Shown: piece after piece, positions 25,523 through 35,499 of the stretch | How positions within the stretch are numbered: the first letter of the stretch is position 1 | Layout of the letters: the number at the start of each line of letters is the position of its first letter | Source: Nocardioides dongkuii | Lineage (GTDB): Bacteria; Actinomycetota; Actinomycetes; Propionibacteriales; Nocardioidaceae | Direction of reading: 5' to 3' | NCBI RefSeq assembly: GCF_014127485.1 | Contig: NZ_CP059903.1 | Span: 2,480,001-2,544,000 of the forward strand | DNA length: 64,000 bases | Made by a program: the position numbers and the translations under genes | The notes under the pieces: model-generated | Told to the model about the DNA's origin: nothing | Database searches by the model: none | Seen by the model: the letters and a program-made list of their open reading frames with translations, nothing else

Positions 25523-27407
25523 CGAGGGGAGAACGATCCTCGGTCATCGAGGTCATGTCCTCGACGATGCCGAGGGCGAGCGCCTGCGGCGTGAGCCCGA
25601 TCCGCTCCAGGATCGCCGCCCGCTTGGCGTGGCCGAGGAACTCCTGCGGCACGCCGTGCAGGCGGAACGGCGTAGTCACGCCGGCCTCGTTGAGCGTCTG
25701 GAGCAGCACGGCGCCGCAGCCGCCCACCTTGCCGTTGTCCTCGATGCTGACCACCAGGCGGTGCTCGCGGGCGAGCTCGACGATCGCGGGGTCCACCGGC
25801 TTCACCCAGCGCGGGTCGACGACGGTGACGCCGATGCCCTGGGCGACGAGGCGGTCGGCGACGTCGACGGCGATCTCGTTCATCGAGCCGACCGCGACGA
25901 CGAGCACGTCCTTGCGGCCGTTGCGCACCAGGACGTCGGCGCCGCCGGCCTTGCCGACCGCCTCGATGTCGGCGGGCGGCGGGCCCTTCGGGAACCGGAC
26001 CACGGTGGGCGCGTCGTCGACCTGGACGGCCTCGTTGAGCAGCTCGCGCAGCCGGGTGGCGTCGCGGGGCGCGGCCAGCCGCAGCCCGGGGACGACCTGG
26101 AGGAACGACATGTCCCACATGCCGTTGTGGCTCGCGCCGTCGTCACCGGTCACGCCGGCGCGGTCGAGCACGAAGGTGACGCCGCACTGGTGCAGCGCAA
26201 CGTCCATCAGCACCTGGTCGAAGGCCCGGTTGAGGAAGGTGGCGTAGACGGCGACGACCGGGTGCAGGCCGCCGATCGCGAGGCCGGCGGCGGACGTCGC
26301 GGCGTGCTGCTCGGCGATGCCGACGTCGAAGGTGCGCTCGGGGAACCGCGCCTGGAACTGGTCGAGCCCGACCGGGTGCATCATCGCGGCGGTGATCGCG
26401 ACGACGTCCTGGCGCTGCTGACCGATGTGCACCATCTCGTCGGCGAACACGTCGGTCCAGATCCGGCCGCGGGCCTTCTCCTCGCCGGTGGCGATGTCGA
26501 AGGGCTGCGGGCTGTGGAACTGGTCGGCCTCGTGGCGCTCCGCGGCGTCGTACCCGAACCCCTTGCGGGTGATCGCGTGCACGATCACCGGGCCGCCGAA
26601 CCGCTTGGCCCGGGCCAGCGCCTGCTCCATCGCCGGGCGGTCGTGGCCGTCGACCGGCCCGACGTACTTCAGGCCGAGGTCCTCGAAGAGGCCCTGCGGG
26701 GCCACGGCATCCTTGAGCCCCTTCTTCATCGCGTGCAGGGCGTCGTACGCCGCGGGGCCGACGCCGGGGACGGCGTGCAGGCGCTTGCGGACCAGGTCGA
26801 GGACCTGCTCGTAGCGCGGGTTGGTGCGCAGCGTGGTGAGCGCGTTGGCGAGGCCGCCGATGGTCGGGGTGTAGGAGCGGCCGTTGTCGTTGACGACGAT
26901 GACCAGCCGGCTGTCCTTGGCGATCGCGATGTTGTTGAGCGCCTCCCAGGCCATGCCGCCGGTGAGCGCGCCGTCGCCGATGACCGCGACCGTGTGCCGC
27001 TCCTCGCCGCGGATGGCGTAGGCCTTGGCGATGCCGTCGGCGTAGCTGAGCGCGGTCGAGGCGTGGGAGTTCTCGACCAGGTCGTGGTCGGACTCCGCCC
27101 GGCTCGGGTAGCCGGACATCCCGCCCTCCTGGCGGAGCTTCGCGAACTCCTCGACGCGGCCGGTCAGCAGCTTGTGGACGTAGGACTGGTGCCCGGTGTC
27201 GAGGACGACGCGGTCGTGCGGGGAGTCGAAGACGCGGTGGATCGCCAGCGTCAGCTCGACCACGCCGAGGTTGGGGCCGAGGTGGCCGCCGGAGCGGGAG
27301 CAGGTGGCCACCATCAGGTCGCGGATCTCGCTCGCGAGGGCGGTCAGCTGGTCGTCGGAGAGGTCGCGCAGGTCGCGCGGGCCGGTGATCGACTCGAGGA
27401 GACCCAT
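25503..27407 (-). CDS. dxs: 1-deoxy-D-xylulose-5-phosphate synthase
   Basis: A 634-residue thiamine-diphosphate enzyme that condenses pyruvate and glyceraldehyde 3-phosphate, the first step of the MEP isoprenoid pathway. The N-terminus shows [19 protein letters not shown] and [16 protein letters not shown]. The ThDP-binding motif is [16 protein letters not shown], and the catalytic acid region is [18 protein letters not shown]. Length and order are canonical. It is followed, with a 20-nt overlap, by the metallopeptidase-like lipoprotein and preceded by a strictosidine-synthase-like gene on the same strand, 17 bp away. The ATG start reads [15 protein letters not shown]. Confidence 0.96.
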   Translation of the reverse strand: MGLLESITGPRDLRDLSDDQLTALASEIRDLMVATCSRSGGHLGPNLGVVELTLAIHRVFDSPHDRVVLDTGHQSYVHKLLTGRVEEFAKLRQEGGMSGYPSRAESDHDLVENSHASTALSYADGIAKAYAIRGEERHTVAVIGDGALTGGMAWEALNNIAIAKDSRLVIVVNDNGRSYTPTIGGLANALTTLRTNPRYEQVLDLVRKRLHAVPGVGPAAYDALHAMKKGLKDAVAPQGLFEDLGLKYVGPVDGHDRPAMEQALARAKRFGGPVIVHAITRKGFGYDAAERHEADQFHSPQPFDIATGEEKARGRIWTDVFADEMVHIGQQRQDVVAITAAMMHPVGLDQFQARFPERTFDVGIAEQHAATSAAGLAIGGLHPVVAVYATFLNRAFDQVLMDVALHQCGVTFVLDRAGVTGDDGASHNGMWDMSFLQVVPGLRLAAPRDATRLRELLNEAVQVDDAPTVVRFPKGPPPADIEAVGKAGGADVLVRNGRKDVLVVAVGSMNEIAVDVADRLVAQGIGVTVVDPRWVKPVDPAIVELAREHRLVVSIEDNGKVGGCGAVLLQTLNEAGVTTPFRLHGVPQEFLGHAKRAAILERIGLTPQALALGIVEDMTSMTEDRSPLDAERHA

Positions 27408-27424
27408 GGCGCGATCGTACGTGG

Positions 27425-28372
27425 TCAGAGGGTGAGGACTGCGATCGCGGGCTCGTGCAGGCTGCCCATCCAGACCCGTCCCTCGTGCTCCCGCACGCCG
27501 GTGACCATGTGGTACTCGCCGCGGTGCTGGGCGACCGGCACGTCGCAGTCGTGGACGAGCCGCCCGCGGTCGTCGTACGCCTGCACGCGGACGGTCTGCT
27601 GGGGCTTGGGCTGGAGCCGCTGCGGGATCTTGGTGGCCACCCGGCGCACCGGCATCGGCGCCGTCTGCAGCCGCTCGACCACAGGGTCGCGCGGGCTGGA
27701 GATGGTCACCCAGATCAGGCCGTCGCTGCCGCGGGCGATGTTGTCGGGGTAGCCGGGCAGGTCCTGGCAGAGCAGGTCGCGCATGCCGGCGCGGTCGCCG
27801 GTGAGCCAGCGGCGTACGACGGTCCGCGCGCCGGTCTCGGCGACGCAGACGAAGTCCTCGTCCTGGCTCAGCGCGACGCCGTTGGCGAAGGCCAGCTCGT
27901 CGAGCACCACCTCGACGGTGCCGTCGGGGTCGAGGCGGAGCAGCCGGCCGGTGCGGGTGTTCTGGAGGAAGTCGTCCTTCCAGCGCTCGATGCCGTACGC
28001 GGTCGAGGAGTCGCTGAAGAAGACGGTGCCGTCGGAGGCGACCGCCGCGTTGTTGCAGAAGAGCATCCGGGTGCCGCGCACGCTGTCGACGACCTGCTCG
28101 ACGGCGCCGCTGGCGGTGTCGATCCGCAGCAGCCCCCGCTTCGCGTCGCAGACGATCAGGCGGCCGTCGCCGTCGAGCTCGATGCCGAGCGGGCGGCCGC
28201 CGGTCTGCGCGATCCGGTCGACGTGCGAGCCGTCGTGGCTGACCCGGTAGATCGCGCCGTCGGCGGTGCCGGTGAACACGGCTCCCTCGTCGCGGCCGGT
28301 GGTGCCGACGACCACGTCCTCGGCGCCGTCGCTGGGGACGGGGATGACGGTGAACTTCCCGCTGGGGCTCAT
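27425..28372 (-). CDS. SMP-30/strictosidine synthase-like beta-propeller protein
   Basis: A 315-residue six-bladed propeller. Typical segments are [60 protein letters not shown] and [20 protein letters not shown], which match the strictosidine synthase/SMP-30 superfamily. Bacterial members are lactonases or arylesterases, or have unknown activity; none is strictosidine synthase in function. No signal peptide is seen. Its ATG overlaps the stop of the NUDIX gene (ATGA), and dxs follows 17 bp after its end, so NUDIX, propeller, dxs and the lipoprotein may be co-transcribed. Confidence 0.82.
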   Translation of the reverse strand: MSPSGKFTVIPVPSDGAEDVVVGTTGRDEGAVFTGTADGAIYRVSHDGSHVDRIAQTGGRPLGIELDGDGRLIVCDAKRGLLRIDTASGAVEQVVDSVRGTRMLFCNNAAVASDGTVFFSDSSTAYGIERWKDDFLQNTRTGRLLRLDPDGTVEVVLDELAFANGVALSQDEDFVCVAETGARTVVRRWLTGDRAGMRDLLCQDLPGYPDNIARGSDGLIWVTISSPRDPVVERLQTAPMPVRRVATKIPQRLQPKPQQTVRVQAYDDRGRLVHDCDVPVAQHRGEYHMVTGVREHEGRVWMGSLHEPAIAVLTL

Positions 28373-28797
28373 CGGGTCATGCTCCTGTACTGGTCGGAGT
28401 CGAGGAACTCGGGGACGATCCTGCTGGCCGATGCCGTGAGCGGCAGCCGGCGGGCCTGGTCAGGGGCGACGAAGACGATCCGCCGCCCCTCGCCGACCAC
28501 GATGTCGGCGTCGGTGAGCGTCGTGGGCGCGAGGTAGACCCGCATCGTGTCGTCGCTGTCGTAGGCGTCGTGGTGCACGTCGTACTCGCGCCAGAAGCGG
28601 AGCGCCGGCGGCTCGAGCACGACGCCGGTCTCCTCCGCGAGCTCGCGGTAGGCGGCCGGCTCGAAGTCCTCGCCGTCGTCGACGTGCCCGCCGACGAGGC
28701 CCCACTTCTCGGGGTCGATCGCGGGGTGCTCGTCGCGTTCCTGGAGGAGGACCCACCCACGGGGATCGACGAGCAGGACGCCGGAGAACCGGTGCAT
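28369..28797 (-). CDS. NUDIX hydrolase
   Basis: A 142-residue protein with a complete Nudix box: [20 protein letters not shown] followed by TGV, matching G-x5-E-x7-REUxEExGU. The REUxEE Glu residues bind the catalytic metal. It hydrolyses a nucleoside diphosphate linked to another moiety; the substrate is not defined by the rest of the sequence ([20 protein letters not shown]). It leads a same-strand group with the propeller and dxs, overlapping the propeller by four bases. It is divergent from the GH18-like secreted protein, 31 bp away. Confidence 0.9.
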   Translation of the reverse strand: MHRFSGVLLVDPRGWVLLQERDEHPAIDPEKWGLVGGHVDDGEDFEPAAYRELAEETGVVLEPPALRFWREYDVHHDAYDSDDTMRVYLAPTTLTDADIVVGEGRRIVFVAPDQARRLPLTASASRIVPEFLDSDQYRSMTR

Positions 28798-28828
28798 CGC
28801 GCCACCGTAGCGGCCCTAGGGTGACGCC

Positions 28829-29809
28829 ATGCGCGTGCGCCCGCTCTCCGTCCTCCTCGCCACCGCCGCGCTCCTCCTCGCGCCGGTCCCGGCGGTCGCC
28901 GCGCCCGACCTGACCGGCTACGCGCTGGGCAGCACGCCGCCCGCCGTCGTCGTCCGGGACGCGCCCCGGCTGAGCACCCTGACCGTCGTGGGCGTGAGCA
29001 TCCGGGCGTCCGGCCGCGGCACGACCCGGCCGCCGCGCGACACCCTCCGCCTGGGCCGCGTGGCCCGGGCGCAGGGCGTGCGCACCGAGCTGCTGGTGAA
29101 CAACTGGAGCAACCGGCTGGAGGGCTTCGACCAGCGTGCGGCGGCGCGGCTGCTGCGCGACGACGACCGGGTGCGCCGGGTGGCGGCGCGGGTCGCCCGC
29201 CTGGTCGCCGCGGGCGGCTGGGACGGCGTGAACCTCGACCTCGAGCGGCTGCGCCCCCCGGACGGCCCCGGGCTGGTGCTGCTCGCCGCCGAGCTGCAGC
29301 GCCGGATGCCGGCGGAGGCCTCCGTGTCCGTCGACGTCTCGGCACGCGGCACGGTCGAGGCCTACCGGGCCGCCGGCTACCGGCTCGGCGCCCTCGCCCG
29401 CGCCGTCGACGTGGTCCAGCTGATGGCGTACGACCAGCACGGCCCGACCTGGTCCGGCCCCGGGCCGATCGGGTCGCTGGACTGGCAGCGCCGCTCGCTC
29501 CGCGCCCTCCTGCGGGCGGTGCCGCGCGAGCAGGTCGACCTCGGGGTCGCCGGCTACGGCTACACCTGGCCGTCCCGCGGTCGCGTCGGTCGCACCGTCA
29601 CCGTCGCCGGCGCGCGGGCGCTGGTGCGTTCCCGCGGCGGGCGGCCGGTCTGGCGGGCCGCGGTCGGCGAGTGGCGCGCCCGCCTCGACGACGGCACCGT
29701 CGTCTGGTGGTCCGACCGCCGCTCCCTGCGCCGCCGCGAGCGCCTCGCGACCCGGCAGGGCCTGCACGGCGTCGCCCTCTGGCGCCTCGGCTCCGCCGAC
29801 CCCCTCTGA
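28829..29809 (+). CDS. Secreted glycoside hydrolase family 18-like protein
   Basis: A 326-residue protein with a signal peptide (RPLSVLLATAALLLAPVPAV, then AAPDL). The TIM-barrel markers of GH18 are present: GGWDGVNLDLERLRPPDG, which fits the DxxDxDxE pattern with the catalytic Glu, then VDVVQLMAYDQHGPTW and LGVAGYGYTWP. The layout, without an insertion domain, resembles the peptidoglycan- or spore-cortex-related GH18 proteins (YaaH/YdhD type) more than classical chitinases. It is expected to act outside the cell on a GlcNAc-containing polymer. It ends against the repeat block at 29.8 kb. Confidence 0.85.
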   Translation: MRVRPLSVLLATAALLLAPVPAVAAPDLTGYALGSTPPAVVVRDAPRLSTLTVVGVSIRASGRGTTRPPRDTLRLGRVARAQGVRTELLVNNWSNRLEGFDQRAAARLLRDDDRVRRVAARVARLVAAGGWDGVNLDLERLRPPDGPGLVLLAAELQRRMPAEASVSVDVSARGTVEAYRAAGYRLGALARAVDVVQLMAYDQHGPTWSGPGPIGSLDWQRRSLRALLRAVPREQVDLGVAGYGYTWPSRGRVGRTVTVAGARALVRSRGGRPVWRAAVGEWRARLDDGTVVWWSDRRSLRRRERLATRQGLHGVALWRLGSADPL

Positions 29810-29810
29810 C

Positions 29811-30290
29811 CGGAGGTCGAGCAGCGAAGGCGCGCAGCGCCACCCCCGGAGGTTGAGCAGCGAAGGCGCGCAGCGCCACTCCGGAGGTCGAGCAGCGAAG
29901 GCGCGCAGCGCCTGAGCGATGTCGAGACCCCGCAACCCGACGTACGACGCCGGGTCGGCGCTTGTGTCCGCGACCAGAACCCGATGGTCTCGATACACCT
30001 CGCTCGTCCCTCGCGAGGCACTCGACCAACGAAGGCCGCACGACCCCGGAGGTCGAGCAGCGAACGGCGCGCAGCGCCACCCCCGGAGGTTGAGCAGCGA
30101 AGGCGCGCAGCGCCTGAGCGTGTCGAAACCCGGTGACCCGACGTACGACGCCGTGGTCACGGTCCGCGCGCAGGCTGCGGGGGTTTCGACACGCTCGCTG
30201 GCGCTCGCTGCTCAACCACCGGAACGGGTCGCTGGCGCTCGCTGCTCGACCACCGGAACGGCTCGCTCGCTGCTCAACCACCGGTGACGC
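29811..30290. repeat. Dispersed repeat family A, large cluster
   Basis: At least five direct copies of GAGCAGCGAAGGCGCGCAGC lie here with several inverted partners (GCTGCTCAACCACCGG). They fill the whole space between the convergent GH18-like and NAD synthetase genes. A tRNA or protein-like frame was looked for and not found. Copies differ in length at their ends, as expected from repeated duplication and decay. It is the largest such cluster in the window. Confidence 0.85.
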
Positions 30291-30293
30291 GGG

Positions 30294-32321
30294 TCAGTCC
30301 TGCGGCACCCGCTCCAGGTCGGCGAGCCAGGCGGCCGGGCTGGCGTCGGACGGCATCCGCCAGTCGCCGCGGGGCGACATCGTGCCGCCGGCGGAGACCT
30401 TGGGGCCGTTCGGCAGCGCCGACCGCTTGAACTGCGAGGCGAAGAACCGGCGGATGAAGACGTCCATCCACCGCCGGATCTCGGCGAGCTCGAACTCGAC
30501 CCGCCGGTCGTCGGGGTAGTTGGGCGGCCAGCCGCCGGTGTCCGCGTCGTGCCACGCGTGCCAGGCGAGGAAGGCGATCTTCGAGGGGCGCTGGCCGTAG
30601 CGCAGGACGTGGAAGAGCGTGAAGTCCTGCAGGGAGTACGGCCCCACCGACGACTCGGTGGACTGCGGCAGCTCGTCCTCGCGGGTCGGGATCAGCTCCG
30701 GGGTGATCTCCTGGCCGACGATCTCCTGGAGCACCTCGTCGGTCTCCGCCTCGAACTGGTGGGTGCTGATCACCCAGCGGATCAGGTGCTGCACCAGCGT
30801 CTTCGGGACGCCGGCGTTGACCGTGTAGTGCGACATCTGGTCGCCGACGCCGTACGTGCACCAGCCCAGCGCCAGCTCGGAGAGGTCGCCGGTGCCGAGC
30901 ACGATGCCGCCGCGGTGGTTGGCGAGCCGGAACAGGTAGTCGGTGCGCAGGCCGGCCTGGACGTTCTCGAAGGTGATGTCGTAGACCTCCTCGCCCTTCG
31001 CGAACGGGTGGCCGAGGTCCTCCAGCATCTGGCCCGCCGCAGCGGTGATGCTGATCTCCTCCATGGTGATGCCGAGCGACTCCGCGAGCCGCCAGGCGTA
31101 CCCCTTGGTGGTGTCGCCGGTGGCGAACCCCGGCAGCGTGAAGCCGTGGATGTCGGTGCGCGGCCGGCCCAGCCGGTCCATCGCCTTGGCCGCGACGATC
31201 AGGGCGTGCGTGGAGTCCAGGCCGCCGCTGATCCCGATGACGACCTTCGGGTGGCCGATCGAGTGCAGCCGCTGCTCCAGGCCGGAGACCTGGATGTTGT
31301 AGGCCTCGTAGCAGTCCTGGGCGAGCCGCTCGGGGTCGTCGGGCACGAACGGGAAGCGGTCCACCTTGCGCCGCAGCCCGATGTCGCCGGCCGGCGGCTC
31401 GAGCTCGAACTGCACCGTGCGGTGCTCCGGGCCGATCGTGCGCCGGTTGTCGTCGAAGGTGCCGGTGCGCATCCGCTCGAGGCGGGTGCGGTCCAGGTCC
31501 AGGTCGACGACGGTACGGCGGGGCCCGTCGGGGAACCGCTCGCTCTCCCCCAGCAGCTCGCCGTGCTCGTAGACCATCGTCTGGCCGTCCCAGCTCAGGT
31601 CGGTGGTCGACTCGCCCTGCCCGGCCGCGGCGTACACGTAGGCCGCCAGGCACCGCGAGGACGCCGAGGCGGCGAGCAGGTGCCGGTCGCGGGCGCGCCC
31701 GACCGTGATCGGGCTGCCGGAGAGGTTGGCCAGCACGGTCGCGCCGGCGAGGGCGGCCTCGGCGCTGGGCGGCACCGGCACCCACATGTCCTCACAGACC
31801 TCGACGTGCAGCACCAGGCCCGGCACGTCGGTGGCGTCGAAGAGCAGGTCGGGGCCGATCGGCACCTCCTGGCCGGCCAGCACCACGGTGCCGCCGATGT
31901 CGTCGCCCGGCGCGAACCAGCGGCGCTCGTAGAACTCGCGGTACGTCGGCAGGTACGACTTCGGCGCGACGCCGAGGACCCGGCCGCGGTGGATGATGAC
32001 CGCGGTGTTCAGGACCCGGTTGCCGTGCCGGATCGGCGCGCCGACCACCAGCACCGGCAACAGGTCGGCCGAGGCCGCGACCAGCTCCTCGATCGCGGCC
32101 ACCACCGCGTCGAGCAGCGGGTCCTGCAGGAACAGGTCGTCGAGGGCGTACCCGGAGAGGCACAGCTCGGGGAACACCGCGACGGCGACGCCGTCGTCGT
32201 GGCAGGCGCGCGCCTGCTCGAGCACGGTGCGGACGTTGGTGGCGGGGTCGGCGATCGCGATCGGGATCGTGCACGCGGCGACGCGGGCGAACCCATGGGC
32301 GTAGGCGGAGTAGAAGTCCAC
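30294..32321 (-). CDS. nadE: Glutamine-dependent NAD+ synthetase
   Basis: A 675-residue two-domain enzyme that amidates nicotinic acid adenine dinucleotide using glutamine. The N-terminal carbon-nitrogen hydrolase domain has Glu in [13 protein letters not shown] and Cys in [11 protein letters not shown]. The C-terminal synthetase has the ATP PP-loop [19 protein letters not shown] and [16 protein letters not shown]. Length and organisation match the mycobacterial enzyme. The GTG at 32321, giving [18 protein letters not shown], aligns with the known mycobacterial N-terminus; an ATG 33 bases upstream lacks a ribosome site. It is convergent with the GH18-like gene across the repeats. Confidence 0.95.
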   Translation of the reverse strand: MDFYSAYAHGFARVAACTIPIAIADPATNVRTVLEQARACHDDGVAVAVFPELCLSGYALDDLFLQDPLLDAVVAAIEELVAASADLLPVLVVGAPIRHGNRVLNTAVIIHRGRVLGVAPKSYLPTYREFYERRWFAPGDDIGGTVVLAGQEVPIGPDLLFDATDVPGLVLHVEVCEDMWVPVPPSAEAALAGATVLANLSGSPITVGRARDRHLLAASASSRCLAAYVYAAAGQGESTTDLSWDGQTMVYEHGELLGESERFPDGPRRTVVDLDLDRTRLERMRTGTFDDNRRTIGPEHRTVQFELEPPAGDIGLRRKVDRFPFVPDDPERLAQDCYEAYNIQVSGLEQRLHSIGHPKVVIGISGGLDSTHALIVAAKAMDRLGRPRTDIHGFTLPGFATGDTTKGYAWRLAESLGITMEEISITAAAGQMLEDLGHPFAKGEEVYDITFENVQAGLRTDYLFRLANHRGGIVLGTGDLSELALGWCTYGVGDQMSHYTVNAGVPKTLVQHLIRWVISTHQFEAETDEVLQEIVGQEITPELIPTREDELPQSTESSVGPYSLQDFTLFHVLRYGQRPSKIAFLAWHAWHDADTGGWPPNYPDDRRVEFELAEIRRWMDVFIRRFFASQFKRSALPNGPKVSAGGTMSPRGDWRMPSDASPAAWLADLERVPQD

Positions 32322-32372
32322 GCCCGGGAGTTTCCCACGCACCGACCCCGGCATGCGCCGGCCGACGTCGGG

Positions 32373-33125
32373 TCAGGCCCGGGCCAGCACCGTCCACGCC
32401 GCGGCGGTGACGTCGAAGGGGCCGTCCGGCAGCCGCGCGGCGCACGCCTCCCGCAGCCGGTCGCGCTCCGCCGGCGCCAGCCCGGCGACGTACTGGCCGG
32501 CCGGGCCGACGCCCAGCGTGTACGGAGTCCACCAGTCCTCGAAGGAGCCGAACCGCGCCGTGACCTCGAGTCGGGTGTCGGCCTCCACCCGCAGGCCGGC
32601 GGCCTCGCAGAGCTCGACCAGGTGCCCCGACCGCGTCCCGGCGCGCGGCTCGTCCGGCACCCCCGGGCCCACGTCGCTCGCCGCCGCCCAGAACACCGCG
32701 AGCGGCCCCGAGACCCGCTCGTCCCACACGCACGCCCCGACCAGCCCGCCGTCCCGCACGACCCGGCCCATCTCGCGCAGCCCGGCGACCGGGTCGTCCA
32801 TGAAGTGCACGACCAGCTGCGCGAGCGCCGCGTCGTACGACGCGTCGGCGAACGGCAGCGCCTCCGCCGCGGCCTCGCGGACGTCGGCGCCCGGGCAGCG
32901 TTCGCGCGCCGCCGCCACGAACGGCGGCGAGGGGTCGACGGCCGCGACCGCGTCCGCACCGAGCCGGTCGACCAGCCGGGCCGTCAGCGTCCCCGGCCCG
33001 CAGCCGACGTCGAGCACGCGCTGGCCCGGACGCGGGTCGGCGAGCTCCACGAAGGCGTCCGCCAGCGGCTCGGCGTACGTCCCCATGAAGCGGGCGTACG
33101 CGTCGGCGCCGATCTCGGACCACAT
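32373..33125 (-). CDS. Class I SAM-dependent methyltransferase
   Basis: A 250-residue enzyme with a Methyltransf_11-type Rossmann core. Motif I is RVLDVGCGPGTLTARL, the acidic loop is AVDPSPPFVAAARERCPG, motif II is ALPFADASYDAALAQLVVHF, and post-motif helices follow (LREMGRVVRDGGLVGACVWD). The substrate cannot be read from the sequence. It lies 51 bp upstream of nadE on the same strand and 9 bp downstream of the sigma-factor operon. It may be transcribed with its neighbours, but no functional link is apparent. Confidence 0.85.
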   Translation of the reverse strand: MWSEIGADAYARFMGTYAEPLADAFVELADPRPGQRVLDVGCGPGTLTARLVDRLGADAVAAVDPSPPFVAAARERCPGADVREAAAEALPFADASYDAALAQLVVHFMDDPVAGLREMGRVVRDGGLVGACVWDERVSGPLAVFWAAASDVGPGVPDEPRAGTRSGHLVELCEAAGLRVEADTRLEVTARFGSFEDWWTPYTLGVGPAGQYVAGLAPAERDRLREACAARLPDGPFDVTAAAWTVLARA

Positions 33126-33134
33126 GCCGCCACG

Positions 33135-34310
33135 CTAGAGCAGGTCGGTCGCGAACGACACTGCGTACGACGCGGGCCAGCACGTCACCTGGGAGAGCTC
33201 GCCGGACTCCACGTCCCAGGCGACGAGGTACTCCGTCGCGTCGCCGAGCGGCAGCACCGAGGCCAGGACGGTGTCGTCGTCGAGCCAGCCGACCGGCGCG
33301 AGGTTCTCGCCACCGACGTAGTAGCCGCTGCGGTCGCGGACCGGGAGGAACGCCCGCGTCCGCAAGGTGGAGCGTTCCACCGCGACCAGCGCGTCCGCGT
33401 CCTGGGGCTTCCTCGGCAGCGCGTAGCTCAGGTCCGAGCGTGCCAGGGCGACCGATGTGTCGGAGGCGGCGAGCCGCTGGATGCCCTCCAGCGGCGACGT
33501 CCAGGTGCGGCCCAGCTCCTCGCCGTCCCGCCACTCGCGGAGCTCGCCCAGCGCGGTCGTGTGCACGACCGTCCCGTCCGGCGCCACGTCGTACGGCGCG
33601 TGCTCGGCGAGGAAGGGCAGCTCGCGCTGGGACCCGCCGGCGAGATCCACCTCGACGGCGTTCCGGTGGTCCTGCACGACGACGCCGCTGCTGTCGGGCA
33701 GCCAGGAGAGGCCGGCCTCGCCGGTGCTCACCTCCGCGATGTCGGCGGTCCGCCACTCGCCGTCCGCGAGCGGCCGCCAGGCGAGACCGGCCGCGCCCAC
33801 CGCGGCGACCGTGGTGCCGTCCGGCGAGAGCACCACGTCCCCCCGGCCGATGCCGCGCGGCAGGTCCAGCACCGCCTGCCCGCCGTCGGCACCGACCAGC
33901 AGCGCCCCGTCGGGACCGTCGAGCAGCGCGACCGCCTTGGTCACCGAGCCGGTCGTGGCCACCGGCAGCACCCGCGGCACCCCCAGGTCGAGGACGGGGA
34001 GCCCCTCGACCCCGCGCGGGTCCCAGACGTCCTGCACCAGCCGGGCGGGGATCGGCGGCGCGACCGGCTGATCGGTCGCCGTGGGCGAGGCAGGGTCCGC
34101 GGGCGTCTGCTCGGCACGCGGGTCGTCGGCGGCCACCCGGACGCCGATGACCAGGGCGAGGACCGCGGCGGACGAGGTCAGCACGGCGACGGCACCGCGG
34201 CGCCGCAGCCGGCGACGCCGCGCCTCGGCGAGCGCGCCCGCGGCGAGGCCGGGCGCCTCGACGCCGTCGGTGGCCCGGTCCAGGACGTCGTGCAGGGGCA
34301 GGTCGTTCAT
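33135..34310 (-). CDS. Membrane-anchored protein paired with a sigma factor (possible anti-sigma or sensor)
   Basis: A 391-residue protein. A cytoplasmic N-terminus of about 40 residues is rich in Arg (ALAEARRRRLRRRG), followed by one membrane span (AVAVLTSSAAVLALVIGVRV) and an extracytoplasmic beta-propeller-like domain with repeated short strands (VVLSPDGTTVAAVGAAGLAW, YDVAPDGTVVHTTAL). Its ATG overlaps the stop of the sigma gene (ATGA). Position and topology suggest an anti-sigma-like or signal-sensing partner. It lacks the HxxxCxxC zinc motif of ZAS anti-sigma factors, so this role is inferred. Similar pairs follow many SigE-family sigma factors in actinobacteria. Confidence 0.7.
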   Translation of the reverse strand: MNDLPLHDVLDRATDGVEAPGLAAGALAEARRRRLRRRGAVAVLTSSAAVLALVIGVRVAADDPRAEQTPADPASPTATDQPVAPPIPARLVQDVWDPRGVEGLPVLDLGVPRVLPVATTGSVTKAVALLDGPDGALLVGADGGQAVLDLPRGIGRGDVVLSPDGTTVAAVGAAGLAWRPLADGEWRTADIAEVSTGEAGLSWLPDSSGVVVQDHRNAVEVDLAGGSQRELPFLAEHAPYDVAPDGTVVHTTALGELREWRDGEELGRTWTSPLEGIQRLAASDTSVALARSDLSYALPRKPQDADALVAVERSTLRTRAFLPVRDRSGYYVGGENLAPVGWLDDDTVLASVLPLGDATEYLVAWDVESGELSQVTCWPASYAVSFATDLL

Positions 34311-34807
34311 CGGGTCCTCCCGATCAGGTCCAGCAGCTCCGGGGCGCCGGAGCGCAGCCGCGCGAGCGCCGCGGCGTTCTGGCTCTTGACGGTGCCGACG
34401 GCGATGCCGAGCACCTCCGCGGTCTCCCGCTCGGTCAGGTCGTCGAAGTGGCGCAGCACCACCACCGCGCGCTGTCCGGGGCTCAGCCGCGCCAGCGCCC
34501 GGCGTACCACCATCGCGGTGTCGGGGTCGGAGGAGACCGCCTCCTCGGTGACCGCCGCGACGCTCACCTCGTGCCGCCGCCGGCGCCACCACGAGACGTT
34601 GTCGCGCACCACGATCGTGCGGGCGTACGCCGTGGGGTTGCCGTCGCGCAGCCGCGGCCAGCGCAGCGCCACCTTGACCAGCGCCTCCTGGACCAGGTCC
34701 TGGGCGCGGTGCTGGTCGCCGGTGAGCAGGTACGCCGAGCGCAGCAGCCGTCGCTCGACGCCGGCCGCCCACGCCGTGAACTCCTCGGTCAGCTCGCGCT
34801 GGTCCAT
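34307..34807 (-). CDS. ECF RNA polymerase sigma factor, SigE family
   Basis: A 166-residue extracytoplasmic-function sigma factor. Region 2 is seen in RLLRSAYLLTGDQHRAQDLV and QEALVKVALRWPRL; region 4 in ALARLSPGQRAVVVLRHFDD, LTERETAEVLGIAVGTVKSQ and NAAALARLRSG, the helix-turn-helix that reads the -35 element. It belongs to the small SigE-like group common in streptomycetes and Nocardioides. The start at 34807 is favoured by a strong GAGGAGG site. It overlaps the membrane partner by four bases and diverges from the VOC-family gene. Confidence 0.92.
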   Translation of the reverse strand: MDQRELTEEFTAWAAGVERRLLRSAYLLTGDQHRAQDLVQEALVKVALRWPRLRDGNPTAYARTIVVRDNVSWWRRRRHEVSVAAVTEEAVSSDPDTAMVVRRALARLSPGQRAVVVLRHFDDLTERETAEVLGIAVGTVKSQNAAALARLRSGAPELLDLIGRTR

Positions 34808-34896
34808 CCGACCTCCTCGACCCACGAACGCTCGCACGGTGGCCCGTGGTTGGGGCGGGTTCGATGAGTTCGGCCGCGGTCGGGAGTCAACCCGGC

Positions 34897-35400
34897 ATGA
34901 CGCCCACGACATCGATCCGGCCGTGCCTGTGGTTCGACGACACCCTCGAGCAGGCGGCCGAGTTCTACACCGGGATCTTCCCGAACTCCTCGATCGGCCA
35001 CCTGGCCCGCTACACCGAGGCCGGCCCGGGCGAGCCGGGCACCGTGATGGCCGGCGAGTTCACCCTCGACGGCACCACCTTCCAGGGCATCAACGGCGGT
35101 CCCGGGCACGCCGGCTTCACCGAGGCGGTCTCGTTCAGCATCGCCTGCCGCGACCAGGCCGAGGTCGACCACTACTGGGACGCCCTGGTCGACGGCGGCG
35201 AGGAGTCGATGTGCGGCTGGCTCAAGGACCGCTTCGGCCTGTCCTGGCAGGTCGTCCCCACCCGCCTGCACGAGCTGCTCTCCGACCCCGATCCCGCGCG
35301 TGCCCAGGCCGCCGCCCAGGCGATGCTGCAGATGCGCAAGATCGTCGTCGCCGACCTGGAGGCCGCCGCCGGCGCCGTGGGCAGACCGGCCGGCCCGTGA
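34897..35400 (+). CDS. VOC-family (PhnB-like glyoxalase superfamily) protein
   Basis: A 167-residue protein of the vicinal-oxygen-chelate fold, PhnB/3-demethylubiquinone-methyltransferase-like subgroup. Recognisable parts are IRPCLWFDDTLEQAAEFYTG, IFPNSSIGHLARYTE, FQGINGGPGHAGFTEAVSFS and CGWLKDRFGLSWQVVPTRL. The subgroup is typically annotated as 3-demethylubiquinone methyltransferase, but that activity is unproven, and actinobacteria with menaquinone would not need it. The ATG at 34897 is chosen because the fold begins right after it. It is alone on its strand, divergent from the sigma operon and 99 bp before panB. Confidence 0.85.
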   Translation: MTPTTSIRPCLWFDDTLEQAAEFYTGIFPNSSIGHLARYTEAGPGEPGTVMAGEFTLDGTTFQGINGGPGHAGFTEAVSFSIACRDQAEVDHYWDALVDGGEESMCGWLKDRFGLSWQVVPTRLHELLSDPDPARAQAAAQAMLQMRKIVVADLEAAAGAVGRPAGP

Positions 35401-35499
35401 CCAGCGTCACGACCGCTGTGCACCCCGTTCGGGCCTAGCCTGGGGGCCGTCCGTGGACTCCGTCAGGGAGCCGCGAGATCGACCAGGACGGAGCTCGAC

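Noticed and set aside
34307-34912. Upstream start of the sigma factor
   Set aside because: The ATG at 34807 has a strong GAGGAGG site and matches family length; the extension is Pro/Arg-rich and overlaps the VOC gene region.
30549-35438. A very long open frame on the + strand
   Set aside because: It lies antisense to nadE, a methyltransferase and the sigma operon, all with clear motifs; long antisense frames are expected at this GC content.
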